Shown here piece by piece: positions 35,933-51,154 of a DNA stretch of 64,000 bases (the first letter of the stretch is position 1; every line of letters begins with the position of its first letter). Origin of the DNA: Pseudalkalibacillus sp. SCS-8 (GTDB taxonomy: Bacteria > Bacillota > Bacilli > Bacillales > Fictibacillaceae). Below the pieces are notes generated by a model. It made no database searches. It had not been told where the DNA came from and worked only from the letters and a program-made list of their open reading frames with translations. Position numbers and translations under genes: made by a program. The DNA is taken from contig NZ_CP143541.1 in NCBI RefSeq assembly GCF_040126055.1, forward strand, positions 1 to 64,000, written 5' to 3'.

Positions 35933-35978
35933 AAAAAGTGCGCATTTCGATTGCGCCTATGAAAATGTTATAAACTTT

Positions 35979-36245
35979 GCCGTGCTAGGTGGGAAGGTAG
36001 CGGTGTCCTGTACTCGCAATCCGCTGTAGCGAGACTGAATTCCTTTCCGAGGTTAGCTGACGTAAGGCCTGCCGTTCGTAAGTGGTGTTGACATCCGGGT
36101 CCTGCGCAACGGAGCCCCATGAACCCTGTCAGGTCCGGAAGGAAGCAGCAGTAAGTGGGCCCCTCCGTGTGCCGCGGGGTTGCCTGGATCGAGCTAACTG
36201 CGAGCGTAACGCTTATGAAGGCTTTATCGACGAAAGGTGCACGGC
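35979..36245 (+). ncRNA. ffs: Signal recognition particle RNA (large, Bacillus type)
   Basis: About 267 nt. The ends GCCGTGC (35979) and GCACGGC (36239-36245) pair. It contains the conserved helix 8 GTCAGGTCCGGAAGGAAGCA and GTGGTGTTGACATCCGGGTCC, plus the Alu-domain start GCTAGGTGGG and GGTAGCGGTG. It acts with Ffh in co-translational targeting to the membrane. The size and Alu portion match the B. subtilis scRNA. Ends were set by pairing and are approximate. Confidence 0.93.
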
Positions 36246-36261
36246 GTTAATACATACTAGA

Positions 36262-36297
36262 ACGAGATCGACCAGATGATGGTCGATCTTTTTTTAT
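36262..36297 (+). terminator. Terminator after SRP RNA
   Basis: The stem AGATCGACCA / TGGTCGATCT is followed by T7. Confidence 0.9.
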
Positions 36298-36403
36298 GAC
36301 TAGAACCTAGATCCGATTGTAAGGTGGATTCCTCTTTGAAAATGAGCAGTGGAATCGGTATAATGAAAAGGATGAAAACATTCAATTAAAGGAGGGTATG
36401 CGG

Positions 36404-38143
36404 ATGGCGTATCAAGCATTATACCGGCTCTATCGGCCCCAACAATTTCAAGATATGGTCGGGCAGGAACATATTACGAAAACCTTGCAGAATGCACTTT
36501 TGCAACAAAAGCTATCCCATGCCTACCTGTTCAGCGGTCCGAGAGGTACAGGTAAAACGACTGCAGCGAAAATCATCGCGAAAGCGGTGAACTGTGAACG
36601 AGCACCTGTCGAGGAACCATGTAATGAATGTGAAGCGTGTGTCGGAATCACAAAAGGAACCATTTCGGATGTGATTGAAATCGATGCGGCTTCCAATAAC
36701 GGTGTCGATGAAATTCGCGATATCCGGGATAAAGTGAAATACGCACCGAGTGCTGTCCAATATAAAGTGTATATCATTGATGAAGTACATATGCTTTCCA
36801 TTGGAGCATTCAACGCTTTACTTAAAACATTGGAAGAGCCGCCTGCTCACGTCATCTTCATTCTTGCGACTACGGAACCGCATAAAATTCCGCTTACGAT
36901 CATCTCTAGGTGCCAACGATTCGATTTTCGGAGAATCACAAGCCATGCCATCGTAAAAAGGATGCAAACCGTCATCGAGTCTCAAGATGTCCAAGTAGAA
37001 GATGATGCCTTGCATCTTGTGGCAAGAGCCGCAGAAGGTGGAATGCGGGATGCCTTGAGCATACTGGATCAAGCTGTTTCTTATAGTGAAGAGACTGTGA
37101 CGGTAGAAGATGTCCTCGCTGTGACTGGTTCGGTATCGCAATCTTTCTTATCGGAAATGACGAATGCATTCCGAAACCATAATGTCACGGATGCTTTGAA
37201 ACAGATCGATCAACTTCTTGAAAAAGGAAAAGATCCGATCCGGTTCATCAACGACCTCATTTTTTATTATCGTGATATGCTCTTATATCAGGCAGCACCA
37301 AATCTTGAAGAAGTACTGAATCGGGCGCAGGTCGACCAAGAATTCGAAGCTCTTGCAAAAGAAACCCCGGCTGATTGGATCTACCATGTCATTGATGTGT
37401 TGAATAAAGCTCAGCAAGAAATGAAATGGACGAATCATCCGAGGATTCATATTGAACTTGCCGTTGTTAAACTGTGTGAAGAGCCCCGATCATCAAACGC
37501 GTCAGCACCAGATGTCCAGCCTTTGATGAACCGAATTGATCAGCTCGAAAAGGAAATCCGTGAGCTCAAGGAAAAAGGCGTTGTTTCGCAAGCAGCACCA
37601 AGTGCCGAACAAGAAAAACCGAAAAGGACATTCCAATCGAAGACGCCGAAATCAAAAGCATCCACAGGTAAGATCAAAGAGATGCTGAGAAGCGCTTCCA
37701 AGAAGGACCTTCAATTGCTCAGGAGTAAATGGGGCGAAATCATGGAACGCATTAAATCCCGGATGGTCAATGCCCACGCCTGGATGATCAATGCAACTCC
37801 TGTAGCGAGTTCTGACAAAGCATTCTTGCTCGCCTTTCAACATGAGCTTCATAGCCAGATGGCTGTAAAAGAAAACATCAAAGAATGTGTCGAGTCGGTC
37901 GTACAAGAAACATTAGGTCGTCCGATGGTCATGATGACGATTCTTGAAGATGATTGGGAGCAAGTCAAGAAATCCTTTATTCAAGAACAACGGTCATCTG
38001 ATTCGGTAGAGGAAGCGGATGAACAAGATGCTTCCGGTAGTACGGAAAATAAACCGGAAGCACAACAACCCGACAATAGCGATCCTGTGGTTGATGAAGC
38101 GATCAAGCTTTTCGGGTCTGACTACGTTGAAATAGAAGAATAA
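36404..38143 (+). CDS. dnaX: DNA polymerase III subunits gamma/tau
   Basis: The clamp-loader ATPase. Walker A is GPRGTGKT at 45-52, zinc Cys are at 64, 73, 76 and 79, DEVHML follows, and the SRC sensor is in [11 protein letters not shown]. 579 residues, with a charged C-terminal tail. ATG 36404 ([12 protein letters not shown]) sits seven bases after AAAGGAGGG; ATG 36398 is too close to the SD. No slippery frameshift site was noticed. yaaK and recR follow in the same direction. Confidence 0.97.
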   Translation: MAYQALYRLYRPQQFQDMVGQEHITKTLQNALLQQKLSHAYLFSGPRGTGKTTAAKIIAKAVNCERAPVEEPCNECEACVGITKGTISDVIEIDAASNNGVDEIRDIRDKVKYAPSAVQYKVYIIDEVHMLSIGAFNALLKTLEEPPAHVIFILATTEPHKIPLTIISRCQRFDFRRITSHAIVKRMQTVIESQDVQVEDDALHLVARAAEGGMRDALSILDQAVSYSEETVTVEDVLAVTGSVSQSFLSEMTNAFRNHNVTDALKQIDQLLEKGKDPIRFINDLIFYYRDMLLYQAAPNLEEVLNRAQVDQEFEALAKETPADWIYHVIDVLNKAQQEMKWTNHPRIHIELAVVKLCEEPRSSNASAPDVQPLMNRIDQLEKEIRELKEKGVVSQAAPSAEQEKPKRTFQSKTPKSKASTGKIKEMLRSASKKDLQLLRSKWGEIMERIKSRMVNAHAWMINATPVASSDKAFLLAFQHELHSQMAVKENIKECVESVVQETLGRPMVMMTILEDDWEQVKKSFIQEQRSSDSVEEADEQDASGSTENKPEAQQPDNSDPVVDEAIKLFGSDYVEIEE

Positions 38144-38171
38144 TTTTAAATGCTTAAAGGAGGAAGGAAAA

Positions 38172-38486
38172 ATGAAAGGTAATATGAATAACATGATGAA
38201 GCAAATGCAAAAAATGCAGAAGCAAATGATGAAAGCACAAGAGGAACTTAAGGACAAAACAGTAGACGGCACTGCTGGTGGAGGTATGGTCACTGTAACA
38301 GCAAACGGCCATAAGGAAATCATCGATATCGTCATTAAAGAAGAAGCAGTTGACCCTGATGATGTTGAAATGCTTCAAGATCTAATTTTAGCAGCTACAA
38401 ATGATGCATTGAAGAATGTTGACGAGCTCGTCAACAAAGATATGGGTCAATTCACGAAAGGTATGAACCTGCCGGGAATGTTCTAA
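38172..38486 (+). CDS. yaaK: YbaB/EbfC nucleoid-associated protein
   Basis: 104 residues. A Met/Lys/Gln-rich helical start ([20 protein letters not shown]) precedes the YbaB core ([18 protein letters not shown]). The family forms DNA-binding dimers and lies between dnaX and recR across bacteria. ATG 38172 follows GGAGGAAGG. Confidence 0.96.
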   Translation: MKGNMNNMMKQMQKMQKQMMKAQEELKDKTVDGTAGGGMVTVTANGHKEIIDIVIKEEAVDPDDVEMLQDLILAATNDALKNVDELVNKDMGQFTKGMNLPGMF

Positions 38487-38640
38487 ATCCAGCCCAGAGG
38501 GTTTGGAAACGACCTATTACAAATGAGTAGGTCAGGTTATCACGAATGAAAAGCAGCAAGAGTCAATCTTCAATGATCTGGCTTACCTGCTTGAAAGGAG
38601 AGGCCCTTGAGGGTCTGCCCCTTTTATAGGAGGAATTACG

Positions 38641-39237
38641 GTGCAATATCCTGAACCGATTTCGAAGTTGATCGACAGCTTTATGAAACTGCCAGGCATC
38701 GGACCGAAGACAGCGGTTCGACTTGCTTTCTTTGTTTTAGATATGAAAGAGGATGACGTATTTGAATTTGGTAAAGCATTGGTCAACGCAAAGAGAGATC
38801 TTACCTACTGTTCAAATTGTCACCATATTACGGATCGCGACCCATGCATGATCTGTGATGATTCCAGTCGCGATCGATCGATGATCTGTGTGGTCCACGA
38901 TTCGAAGGATGTCATTGCAATGGAGAAGATGAAAGAGTACCGCGGATTATACCATGTCCTTCACGGTGCAATTTCACCTGTCGAGGGAATCGGTCCTGAA
39001 GACATAAAGGTCGCAGAGCTGATTAAACGACTCCAGGATGATACAGTCCAGGAACTGATCATGGCGACAGACCCGAACATAGAAGGTGAAGCGACAGCGA
39101 TGTATATCAGTCGTCTCGTAAAGCCGACTGGAATTAGGATCACCCGCATAGCTCATGGCCTTCCGGTAGGAGGAGACCTTGAATATGCGGATGAAGTCAC
39201 ATTATCTCGTGCTCTGGAAGGGCGCCGAGAAATATAG
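38641..39237 (+). CDS. recR: Recombination protein RecR
   Basis: RecR forms a ring-like clamp with RecO/RecF in gap repair. A helix-hairpin-helix ([14 protein letters not shown], about 17-30) is followed by the zinc finger Cys57, 60, 69, 72 and a TOPRIM domain ([15 protein letters not shown]). 198 residues. The GTG start at 38641 has AGGAGG upstream. Confidence 0.97.
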   Translation: MQYPEPISKLIDSFMKLPGIGPKTAVRLAFFVLDMKEDDVFEFGKALVNAKRDLTYCSNCHHITDRDPCMICDDSSRDRSMICVVHDSKDVIAMEKMKEYRGLYHVLHGAISPVEGIGPEDIKVAELIKRLQDDTVQELIMATDPNIEGEATAMYISRLVKPTGIRITRIAHGLPVGGDLEYADEVTLSRALEGRREI

Positions 39238-39259
39238 CGCTACGGAGGCGGGTTAAGTC

Positions 39260-39481
39260 GTGTTTTTTCGTCGGAAAGGTCGGCTTCGTAAGGAAGCGAA
39301 TGAACGTTTACTAAAAACCATCGACTCTGTACGATCCGAATGGTTAACAAAAAAAGAACTGATTGAAAATAGCGTGGAACCTTCAGAGCAAGTCCTATTT
39401 GAAGTGGAACTGGCAAAAGCTAAGTACTTCTTCTTATTGAAAGAAGCGAAGGTCAGGAAAATAAGAATGGGGAGTTTTTGA
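39260..39481 (+). CDS. yaaL: YaaL family protein
   Basis: 73 residues, basic and helical (MFFRRKGRLRKEANERLLKT). It corresponds to YaaL (DUF2508), an uncharacterised gene always found between recR and bofA. GTG start at 39260 with GGAGGCGGG upstream. A terminator follows immediately. Confidence 0.88.
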   Translation: MFFRRKGRLRKEANERLLKTIDSVRSEWLTKKELIENSVEPSEQVLFEVELAKAKYFFLLKEAKVRKIRMGSF

Positions 39482-39502
39482 TCCTTCCCGTTCTTTTTTT
39501 GT
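39463..39502 (+). terminator. Terminator between yaaL and bofA
   Basis: AGAATGGGGAG pairs imperfectly with CTTCCCGTTCT, followed by T7. It overlaps the end of yaaL. bofA therefore probably has its own promoter. Confidence 0.75.
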
Positions 39503-39552
39503 GCTTCCCTACATAATTATAGAGGTGAGACAAACTGTTAGGGGGCTATTGT

Positions 39553-39816
39553 ATGGATCCGTTCTGGGTTTTTGCCATTGTTTGCGGCTTGATCATCCTG
39601 CTGTTAATCATAGGAGCACCATTGAAACCACTTCGTTGGGTCGGACAAGGTATGATCAAACTTGTTATTGGTGCCTTATTATTATTTTTCCTGAATGCCT
39701 TTGGAACTGCCTTCAACTTACACATCCCAATCAACCTGGTGACAGCTTCTGTATCAGGATTCCTTGGACTTCCCGGTTTACTTGCCCTCGTGGCTATTCA
39801 AAAAATCATCCTATAA
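39553..39816 (+). CDS. bofA: Pro-SigK processing inhibitor BofA
   Basis: BofA is an integral membrane protein that holds SpoIVFB inactive until the forespore signal arrives, so it times SigK activation in the mother cell. 87 residues with two or three hydrophobic segments (about 4-23, 35-51 and 66-87). ATG 39553 follows GGGGG. The position before the second rRNA operon matches B. subtilis. Confidence 0.95.
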   Translation: MDPFWVFAIVCGLIILLLIIGAPLKPLRWVGQGMIKLVIGALLLFFLNAFGTAFNLHIPINLVTASVSGFLGLPGLLALVAIQKIIL

Positions 39817-39869
39817 AACTATGAAAAGAGCTGATCGAAGAGAGCTCTTTTTCTTTTTGGGAAAAACCC

Positions 39870-39898
39870 TTGCATAGATAAAGGTACCGTGATATAGT
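39870..39898 (+). promoter_or_regulatory. rRNA operon 2 promoter P1
   Basis: -35 TTGCAT (39870-39875), 17-bp spacer, -10 TATAGT (39893-39898). The stretch 39817-40143 has no gene and holds P1, P2 and the boxA leader. Confidence 0.65.
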
Positions 39899-39967
39899 TG
39901 TTTTTGTCGCGCTTTTGAGAAGCGCAACCAAACATTATCTTTCTTTGAAAAAAAGCGAGAAAAAGCT

Positions 39968-39996
39968 TTGACAAGCTCGAAAGATGATGATATTAT
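39968..39996 (+). promoter_or_regulatory. rRNA operon 2 promoter P2
   Basis: -35 TTGACA (39968-39973), 17-bp spacer, -10 TATTAT (39991-39996). A boxA-like GCTCTTTGAAAACTGAAC follows at 40047-40064. Confidence 0.8.
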
Positions 39997-40143
39997 ATTA
40001 AAAGTCGCAACAAGATATCACAACAAAGTGAACACAGCGACAAAGCTCTTTGAAAACTGAACAAAAGCCAAGCGTGAAACGGGTTTTTAAATAAACCCTG
40101 AATCAATTTCGATTTTACATTTTATGAGCAAGACAAACTTTAC

Positions 40144-44883
<4,740 letters not shown>

Positions 44884-44958
44884 ACAATACTTAACATCGA
44901 AGATGTTTTCAAGAAACGTTATCTAGTTTTGAGGGAATAGGATTCCCTAACAAAATAG

Positions 44959-45074
<116 letters not shown>

Positions 45075-45081
45075 AAACAAG

Positions 45082-45110
45082 AGAGTAGTCGAAATGACTA
45101 CTCTTTTTTG
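45082..45110 (+). terminator. rRNA operon 2 terminator
   Basis: The stem AGAGTAGTC / GACTACTCT with loop GAAAT is followed by T6. Confidence 0.92.
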
Positions 45111-45158
45111 TATTTTAAAGATCTTGGAATGCATCAAAGAAAAAAACTTCCTGTTAAA

Positions 45159-45289
45159 GTTGATTTTTGTAGAAATTCACGACACTCCTGCGGGAAAAGC
45201 GAGCCTGGCGAGACCCCACAGTGAGCAAAGCGAGCGAGGAGGCTCGCGGTTCGCCCGCGGAAAGGGAGTGAATTTCGGAAGAAATCAAC
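45159..45289. repeat. Fold-back element without insertion
   Basis: A 131-bp inverted-repeat element closely matching 15780-15974: the same ends (GTTGATTTTTGTAGAAATTC and GTGAATTTCGGAAGAAATC) and arms. Its centre reads CAGTGAGCAAAGCGAGCGAG instead of the double-hairpin module. It lies within the gene-free stretch 45111-45581, which otherwise contains the array below and the csfB promoter. Confidence 0.85.
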
Positions 45290-45293
45290 TTTT

Positions 45294-45425
45294 ACTATCC
45301 GAAACAGAGCATTTACTATCCGAAACGGAGCATTTACTAACCTAAAAGCCGTTTTACTATCCAAATTCCCCAAAATACTATCCTAACCCCCTCATTTACT
45401 ATTCAAAAACCTAAAATTACAATCC
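45294..45425 (+). repeat. Tandem array, 21-bp period, core ACTATCC (second locus)
   Basis: Cores ACTATCC and variants start at 45294, 45315, 45336, 45356, 45377, 45398 and 45419: 21-bp steps with one of 20. The cores decay along the array (ACTAACC, ACTATTC, ACAATCC). As at 15979, the array directly abuts the fold-back element. Confidence 0.85.
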
Positions 45426-45532
45426 AACCGCCTATTTAAATTGGGCGACTTTGATGGAGACATACACAATTTCAAGCGTCCTATCATACATTTACGATAG
45501 CAGCTAAATTTTCTTAAAATTGAATTCTTTTT

Positions 45533-45562
45533 GTATATTTGTAATTGTTTCTGGGAACAATG
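45533..45562 (+). promoter_or_regulatory. SigF promoter of csfB
   Basis: -35 GTATA (45533-45537), 15-bp spacer, -10 GGGAACAATG (45553-45562), matching the forespore SigF pattern GGnnAnAnTR at every fixed position. In B. subtilis csfB is SigF-controlled. The inferred start is only about 12 bases before the ATG. Confidence 0.7.
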
Positions 45563-45581
45563 GATGATGGAGGTGGGAGAA

Positions 45582-45770
45582 ATGGAAACCGCAAAACGAT
45601 CCATTGATACATGTATGGTTTGTGAGGAAAAAACAAATAAGGGAATCTATATTTTTCAACATTTCTTATGTACAACATGTGAACAGCGCATGGTCGTAAC
45701 AGATACAGATGATGAAGAATATCAATATTTCATCGAGAAATTAAGAAAAATTAATCGAGTATCGTGCTAA
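45582..45770 (+). CDS. csfB: Anti-sigma-G factor Gin (CsfB)
   Basis: A 62-residue zinc-finger protein with Cys11-x2-Cys14 and Cys30-x2-Cys33 (CMVC, CTTC). Gin binds SigG to prevent premature activity and also inhibits SigE. GGAGGTGGG lies just before ATG 45582. An in-frame extension back to 45531 would run through the SigF promoter and is rejected. Its position after the second rRNA operon matches B. subtilis. Confidence 0.92.
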   Translation: METAKRSIDTCMVCEEKTNKGIYIFQHFLCTTCEQRMVVTDTDDEEYQYFIEKLRKINRVSC

Positions 45771-45772
45771 AG

Positions 45773-45796
45773 CAGGTGATGACACCTGTTTTTTTA
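45773..45796 (+). terminator. Terminator after csfB
   Basis: The stem CAGGTG / CACCTG with loop ATGA is followed by T8. Confidence 0.88.
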
Positions 45797-45951
45797 TGTG
45801 CGTCTTTCATACAAAAAATAAGCTAAGGCGCATTGTAAGAGCATCATCTTTTTCCGTACCATCCTTTACCTGTTTCATTAGCAAGTCAAGCTACCTGATT
45901 TTTGATAGAATGGGGAGAGGATATTAGATTAATGTATCGGAATGATGAATA

Positions 45952-47388
45952 GTGAAGAAAATACGTACGCCAATTCTTGATCGCCTGAAGGAGCATTATG
46001 AAGGACAGCAGCATGCCTTCCATGTACCTGGACATAAATTTGGAGAGCTATGGAAAGATGAATGTTCGAAACAAAATCTACTCTCCCTTGATGCAACTGA
46101 ATTGGTCGGATTGGATGATCTTCATGATCCGTCTGGAATCATAAAGGAAGCGCAGGAGCGTACAGCACAGTTTTATCATGCAGATCATACATTCTTCCTC
46201 GTGAACGGAACGACGGTTGGTAATCTCGCAATGATCCTTGCAACATGCAGGAAAGGGTCTAAAGTGCTTGTTCAGAGGAATTGTCATAAGTCGATTATGA
46301 ATGGGCTAGAACTCGCTGAGGTAACCCCTGTATTCATCACACCAGAAATGGACAAGGAAACAGGTGTGACGACAAGCATTTCTCTATCCCAAGTTAAGAA
46401 AGCCTATCAATTACATGCTTCCTTTGATGCGGTCATTCTCACAAATCCTAATTATTACGGAATGACGGCGGATCTGACAGAAATCATTGCTTATATACAT
46501 AAACAAAATAATCCTGTACTTGTCGATGAAGCACATGGTGCACATTTTTCGATTGGAGAGCCGTTTCCCCCATCTGCGCTGACCATGGGGGCGGATGTCG
46601 TCGTCCAATCTGCACATAAAACCCTACCCGCCATGACAATGGCCTCTTATATGCATGTCCGGTCAAACTTTATTGAAATCCGTTTACTTGAAGAGAAGCT
46701 GCAGATGCTTCAATCGAGCAGTCCATCTTATCTGTTGATGGCCTCTCTCGATTATGCAAGTGCTTACCTTCAAGGGTTAGAACGACAGGACCTGGATGAA
46801 TTGATGGAATCCATTCAAATTTTCAAACGACGTTTGGAACAAATTCCGCAAGTAAAGGTCGTCCAGGGTTCAATTGAAAAAGGGTGGAATGATCCGTTAA
46901 AGCTCATCCTTCAAACAAGGACTTCACTATCCGGTTATGAACTGCAGATGGTATTGGAGAAGGAAGGAATCTACACGGAGCTTGCAGATCCGTATAATGT
47001 GCTGTTCGTCTTACCTTTGGAACCAATTAAGCATATCGATGAAATCGTCGCAAAGATGAAGCATGCACTCCATTCCTACCCCGTCTTCGAGAAAAGGGAT
47101 GTTCAAATTGACGCTTTGGATGAACTCCCCGGAATAACCGAAATTGAGACAAGCAATAGAGATCTTAGTAAGGGAAAAACCTTCACCATCCCGATTGAGG
47201 AAGCTGATGGAGAAATAAGCGCCGAAAGTGTAATTCCATATCCACCCGGCATACCTGTACTTCTAAAAGGAGAACGGATTACAAAAGCACATATTGAGTA
47301 CATTCAGACACTACTAAATAAAAAAGCAAGGTTTCAAGGTAATCGGTTAGAAGAAGGGATATCGGTCATTCGGAAATCAACCAACTAG
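45952..47388 (+). CDS. yaaO: Orn/Lys/Arg decarboxylase family PLP enzyme (YaaO-like)
   Basis: 478 residues of the major-domain decarboxylase family without the N-terminal wing domain. The PLP lysine is K223 in SAHKTLPA. VDEAHGAHF holds the cofactor-contact Asp and HVPGHKFG is the family start. It probably decarboxylates a basic amino acid to a polyamine precursor; the substrate cannot be told from sequence. GTG start at 45952 with a weak SD. It is followed by tmk 18 bases later. The xpaC and yaaN genes that precede yaaO in B. subtilis are absent. Confidence 0.9.
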   Translation: MKKIRTPILDRLKEHYEGQQHAFHVPGHKFGELWKDECSKQNLLSLDATELVGLDDLHDPSGIIKEAQERTAQFYHADHTFFLVNGTTVGNLAMILATCRKGSKVLVQRNCHKSIMNGLELAEVTPVFITPEMDKETGVTTSISLSQVKKAYQLHASFDAVILTNPNYYGMTADLTEIIAYIHKQNNPVLVDEAHGAHFSIGEPFPPSALTMGADVVVQSAHKTLPAMTMASYMHVRSNFIEIRLLEEKLQMLQSSSPSYLLMASLDYASAYLQGLERQDLDELMESIQIFKRRLEQIPQVKVVQGSIEKGWNDPLKLILQTRTSLSGYELQMVLEKEGIYTELADPYNVLFVLPLEPIKHIDEIVAKMKHALHSYPVFEKRDVQIDALDELPGITEIETSNRDLSKGKTFTIPIEEADGEISAESVIPYPPGIPVLLKGERITKAHIEYIQTLLNKKARFQGNRLEEGISVIRKSTN

Positions 47389-47406
47389 AGTCGGAGGTAA
47401 CAACTT

Positions 47407-48045
47407 ATGCAACAACCTATTTTTATTACTTTTGAAGGTCCAGAAGGAGCTGGGAAAACAACGATCATCAAACGGTTAGAAAAGGAGTTTGAGACTCGAG
47501 ATGTACCTTTCATCGTTACTCGGGAGCCTGGCGGCATCGAAATTGCCGAGCAGATCCGTTCCGTCATCCTAAACCCAGCCAATACTAAAATGGATGGCAG
47601 GACAGAGGCATTGTTATATGCCGCAGCCAGAAGACAACATCTTGCTGAAAAAGTTATCCCTGCTTTGGAAGAAGGAAAAATCGTCCTTTGTGATCGATTT
47701 ATCGACAGCAGTTTGGCCTACCAAGGTTTTGCGAGAGGCCTGGGAATTGAAGAGGTGTATTCCATCAATCGGTTTGCGACGGAAGACTGTATGCCTGACC
47801 TGACCATCTATTTCGACCTTTCCCCTGAAGTGGGCCTTAGTCGAATTGATGATAATACCCAAAGGGAGAAAAATCGATTGGACTTAGAGAAGCTTGATTT
47901 CCATCATCAAGTCCAAGAAGGATACAGAAGAGTGCTTGAGATGTTCCCGGACAGAATTGAAACAATTAATGCGGAAAAGCCTGTCGACTCTGTCTATGAG
48001 GATGTTCTGAGCATAATCGATGAGAAACTTGCAAAGATAAAATAG
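47407..48045 (+). CDS. tmk: Thymidylate kinase
   Basis: Phosphorylates dTMP to dTDP. P-loop [11 protein letters not shown] is at 9-19, with TREPGG, and [16 protein letters not shown] follows. 212 residues. GGAGG lies upstream of ATG 47407. It begins the conserved tmk-darA-yaaR-holB-ricT-yabA run. Confidence 0.97.
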   Translation: MQQPIFITFEGPEGAGKTTIIKRLEKEFETRDVPFIVTREPGGIEIAEQIRSVILNPANTKMDGRTEALLYAAARRQHLAEKVIPALEEGKIVLCDRFIDSSLAYQGFARGLGIEEVYSINRFATEDCMPDLTIYFDLSPEVGLSRIDDNTQREKNRLDLEKLDFHHQVQEGYRRVLEMFPDRIETINAEKPVDSVYEDVLSIIDEKLAKIK

Positions 48046-48127
48046 AATGACGTTTTTACAACTGTTATAATGAATATAAGAAAGAATCTCCGATTGTAAA
48101 TGATCGAAGGATTCTAGAATACCTTGA

Positions 48128-48472
<345 letters not shown>

Positions 48473-48486
48473 GGGGATATTGAGCA

Positions 48487-48927
48487 ATGGAAATTCGTGC
48501 TGACTTGCGTTCAACCGTGGAACATAGGCTCCAAGAAGGTAAAAATCTCCCCGTGAACTCAGGGAAGTTCCAATCGGTCGTTCAAGCACAACAGGAGAAG
48601 CTTCAAAATGAGCACCTTTCATCCCTTTTAGGTAAGATTGAGTCTCAAGGGAAACGATTGGTGAGATCCAGAACATTGAGTGATCTCAGGGAGTATAAAC
48701 GCCTTGTCAAAAGGTTCGTAAAAGAATCCGTAGAGCATGGTATGAGCCTGAAAAAGTCCCGGAGCTGGGGTGGTCAAGGCAATCTTGATACAATGCGTCT
48801 GATTGAACGTATTGATGAGGAGCTCTTGATGTTGACCGATGAGCTTGTTGCCCGAGAAGGGGAATCAATAGATATTTTAAGTCGGATTGGTGAGATCAAG
48901 GGATTGCTCGTTAATTTGTATACGTAG
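48487..48927 (+). CDS. yaaR: YaaR family protein
   Basis: 146 residues, largely helical, DUF327/YaaR. LRSRTLSDLREYKRLVKRFVKESVEHG matches the family core. Function is unknown, and it is conserved between darA and holB. Start ATG 48487 is 14 bases after darA. Confidence 0.92.
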   Translation: MEIRADLRSTVEHRLQEGKNLPVNSGKFQSVVQAQQEKLQNEHLSSLLGKIESQGKRLVRSRTLSDLREYKRLVKRFVKESVEHGMSLKKSRSWGGQGNLDTMRLIERIDEELLMLTDELVAREGESIDILSRIGEIKGLLVNLYT

Positions 48928-48944
48928 AAAAGAGTCGATCGGAA

Positions 48945-49928
48945 ATGAGCTGGAATACGCTGGCGAATAAACAGCCGTACGTTGTAAGGCTATTAACAAA
49001 CAGCATAAAGAAAGAACGATTGGCACACGCTTATCTGTTCAAAGGAAATAAAGGCACAGGAAAGAAGCAGGTCGCGCTCCATTTGACGAAGGCCTATCTA
49101 TGTCGGATGAGAGATTCAAGTGAACCTTGCGGCCAATGTCCAGATTGTAAGCGTATCGATTCTGGAAATCACCCTGATGTCCATCTCGTAGAACCAGATG
49201 GACAATCGATCAAGATTGAACAAGTGCGTAAGCTTCAGAAAGAATTTTCGTACTTGGGGCTGGAATCAAAATCAAAGGCATATATCATCGAGCATGCTGA
49301 GAGGATGACGACCCAAGCTGCAAACAGCCTGTTGAAATTCCTGGAGGAGCCAGGTCAGAAGACGATTGCGTTCCTTTTGACCGAAAACCCTCAGCAGCTA
49401 TTGGATACGATTCTTTCAAGATGTCAAATTCTTACGTTCGCTCCACAATCTCAGGCACAGTTGATTCAAGCTCTAATGGACAAGGGTCATCCAGAGCAAT
49501 TGGCGAAAACGGCTGTTGCCTTAACCAACGACCTGAATGAAGCTGAAGATTTCCTTGAAGATGAGTGGTTTGTACAAGCTCGAAGGAACGTGTTAAAATT
49601 AGGAGAAGAGCTTTTTGAACGACCTCAACGTGCTCTTCTTGCTCTTCACGAATATTGGCATCCACATTTTAAAGAAAAACAACAAGTCGAAATTGGATTG
49701 GATCTGTTGTTGATCTGGTTCAAGGATGTTTTCCTTACACAATTGGAAGAAGACTCAGTCGTGTTCAGCGACTATAAAAATATATTATCCGTCCAAGCAT
49801 TACAAAGCTCCCAGAGCCGAGTACAGCATCAAATGATGCAGATTCTCGAGGCAAAACGGCGATTGAACGCCAATATGAACATTCAACTCTTGATGGAGCA
49901 ATTAGTGCTTAGATTGCAGGAGGGATAA
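48945..49928 (+). CDS. holB: DNA polymerase III delta' subunit
   Basis: A clamp-loader subunit of 327 residues. The Walker A-like GNKGTGKK (34-41) is degenerate at the Thr/Ser position, as is usual for delta'. Zinc-type Cys lie in PCGQCPDCKR. The SRC motif is LSRCQILTF and ANSLLKFLEEP is conserved. It is 17 bases after yaaR and 5 before ricT. Confidence 0.95.
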   Translation: MSWNTLANKQPYVVRLLTNSIKKERLAHAYLFKGNKGTGKKQVALHLTKAYLCRMRDSSEPCGQCPDCKRIDSGNHPDVHLVEPDGQSIKIEQVRKLQKEFSYLGLESKSKAYIIEHAERMTTQAANSLLKFLEEPGQKTIAFLLTENPQQLLDTILSRCQILTFAPQSQAQLIQALMDKGHPEQLAKTAVALTNDLNEAEDFLEDEWFVQARRNVLKLGEELFERPQRALLALHEYWHPHFKEKQQVEIGLDLLLIWFKDVFLTQLEEDSVVFSDYKNILSVQALQSSQSRVQHQMMQILEAKRRLNANMNIQLLMEQLVLRLQEG

Positions 49929-49933
49929 CCCTA

Positions 49934-50758
49934 GTGTATGAAGTAATTGGTGTCCGCTTCAAGAAAGCGGGTAAAATTTATTATTTTGATCCTGGTGATT
50001 TTGATATAGATGTTAACACATTTGTCATTGTCGAAACTGCTCGAGGAATTGAATATGGAAAGACGGTTATCGCAAAGAAACAAGTGGATGAAAATGATAT
50101 CGTCCTTCCATTGAAGAAAGTCGTTCGAGTTGCGAACAAAAAAGATCAGATATCTGTCCAAGAAAACAAGGAAGCAGCGAAAGAAGCATTTGATGTCTGT
50201 GTTAAAAAGATCGATGAGCATGAATTGGATATGAAGCTTGTCGATGTTGAATATACATTTGACCGAAACAAAGTCATCTTTTATTTCACAGCAGATGGAC
50301 GAGTCGATTTCCGTGAACTGGTCAAAGACTTGGCATCCATTTTCCGGACTCGTATTGAATTACGTCAAATCGGGGTCCGGGATGAAGCGAAAATGCTTGG
50401 AGGTATTGGACCTTGCGGGCGTTTGCTTTGCTGTTCGACATTCCTGGGAGATTTTGAACCCGTTTCCATCAAAATGGCGAAGGATCAGAACCTCTCCTTG
50501 AATCCGGCGAAGATTTCAGGATTATGTGGTCGACTCATGTGTTGTTTGAAATATGAGAATGATGATTATGAAACAGCAAAAAAGGAGCTTCCAGACATAG
50601 GAGAAGAAATTCACACAGCACATGGTAACGGGAAGGTTGTTGGACTTAATATTCTCGAACGTCTCGTACAGGTCAACCTTTACGAACGTGAACGTGTGAT
50701 TGAATACACCCTCGATGAGCTTATTAAGGAAGGCTCCGTTTCACAAGTGACAGAGTAA
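49934..50758 (+). CDS. ricT: RicT (YaaT), PSP1-domain protein of the Y-complex
   Basis: 274 residues. Cys clusters GPCGRLLCCSTF and GLCGRLMCCLKYE coordinate Fe-S clusters in the RicAFT complex, which assists RNase Y in mRNA maturation and supports sporulation, competence and biofilm. The GTG start at 49934 has AGGAGGG in the end of holB. yabA follows after 12 bases. Confidence 0.95.
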   Translation: MYEVIGVRFKKAGKIYYFDPGDFDIDVNTFVIVETARGIEYGKTVIAKKQVDENDIVLPLKKVVRVANKKDQISVQENKEAAKEAFDVCVKKIDEHELDMKLVDVEYTFDRNKVIFYFTADGRVDFRELVKDLASIFRTRIELRQIGVRDEAKMLGGIGPCGRLLCCSTFLGDFEPVSIKMAKDQNLSLNPAKISGLCGRLMCCLKYENDDYETAKKELPDIGEEIHTAHGNGKVVGLNILERLVQVNLYERERVIEYTLDELIKEGSVSQVTE

Positions 50759-50770
50759 CGGGGTGAAGCC

Positions 50771-51127
50771 GTGGATAAGAAAGAAATCTTCTCAAGAGTA
50801 AGTGAAATGGAAGAGCAAATCGGAAGTTTATACAAGCAATTGGGAGATTTGAAAAACCAATTGGCTGCTCTTCTTGAAGAAAATCATCATCTTGAAGTCG
50901 AAAATCGGAACCTACGAAGCCGACTAGAACGTGAAAAACAACCAGCTGGGCCGAAGACTTCAAAAAAGACGGCCGATGGGCAAAAGAATTCTCCGGATAT
51001 TGGTGAAGGCTTTGATACGTTGGCGCGTCTTTATCAGGAAGGCTTCCATATATGTAACCTCCATTATGGGAGCATACGGACCGAAGGGGATTGCTTGTTC
51101 TGCCTTTCATTTTTGAACAAGAAGTGA
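50771..51127 (+). CDS. yabA: Replication initiation control protein YabA
   Basis: YabA binds DnaA and DnaN and prevents over-initiation. 118 residues. The N-terminal leucine-zipper coiled coil (about 1-60) contains [19 protein letters not shown]. The C-terminal zinc module is HICNLHYG...[12 protein letters not shown] start at 50771. It ends the tmk-to-yabA run with a terminator at 51155. Confidence 0.95.
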   Translation: MDKKEIFSRVSEMEEQIGSLYKQLGDLKNQLAALLEENHHLEVENRNLRSRLEREKQPAGPKTSKKTADGQKNSPDIGEGFDTLARLYQEGFHICNLHYGSIRTEGDCLFCLSFLNKK

Positions 51128-51154
51128 GCCCTGACGTCATAAAGGCATTTTAAG

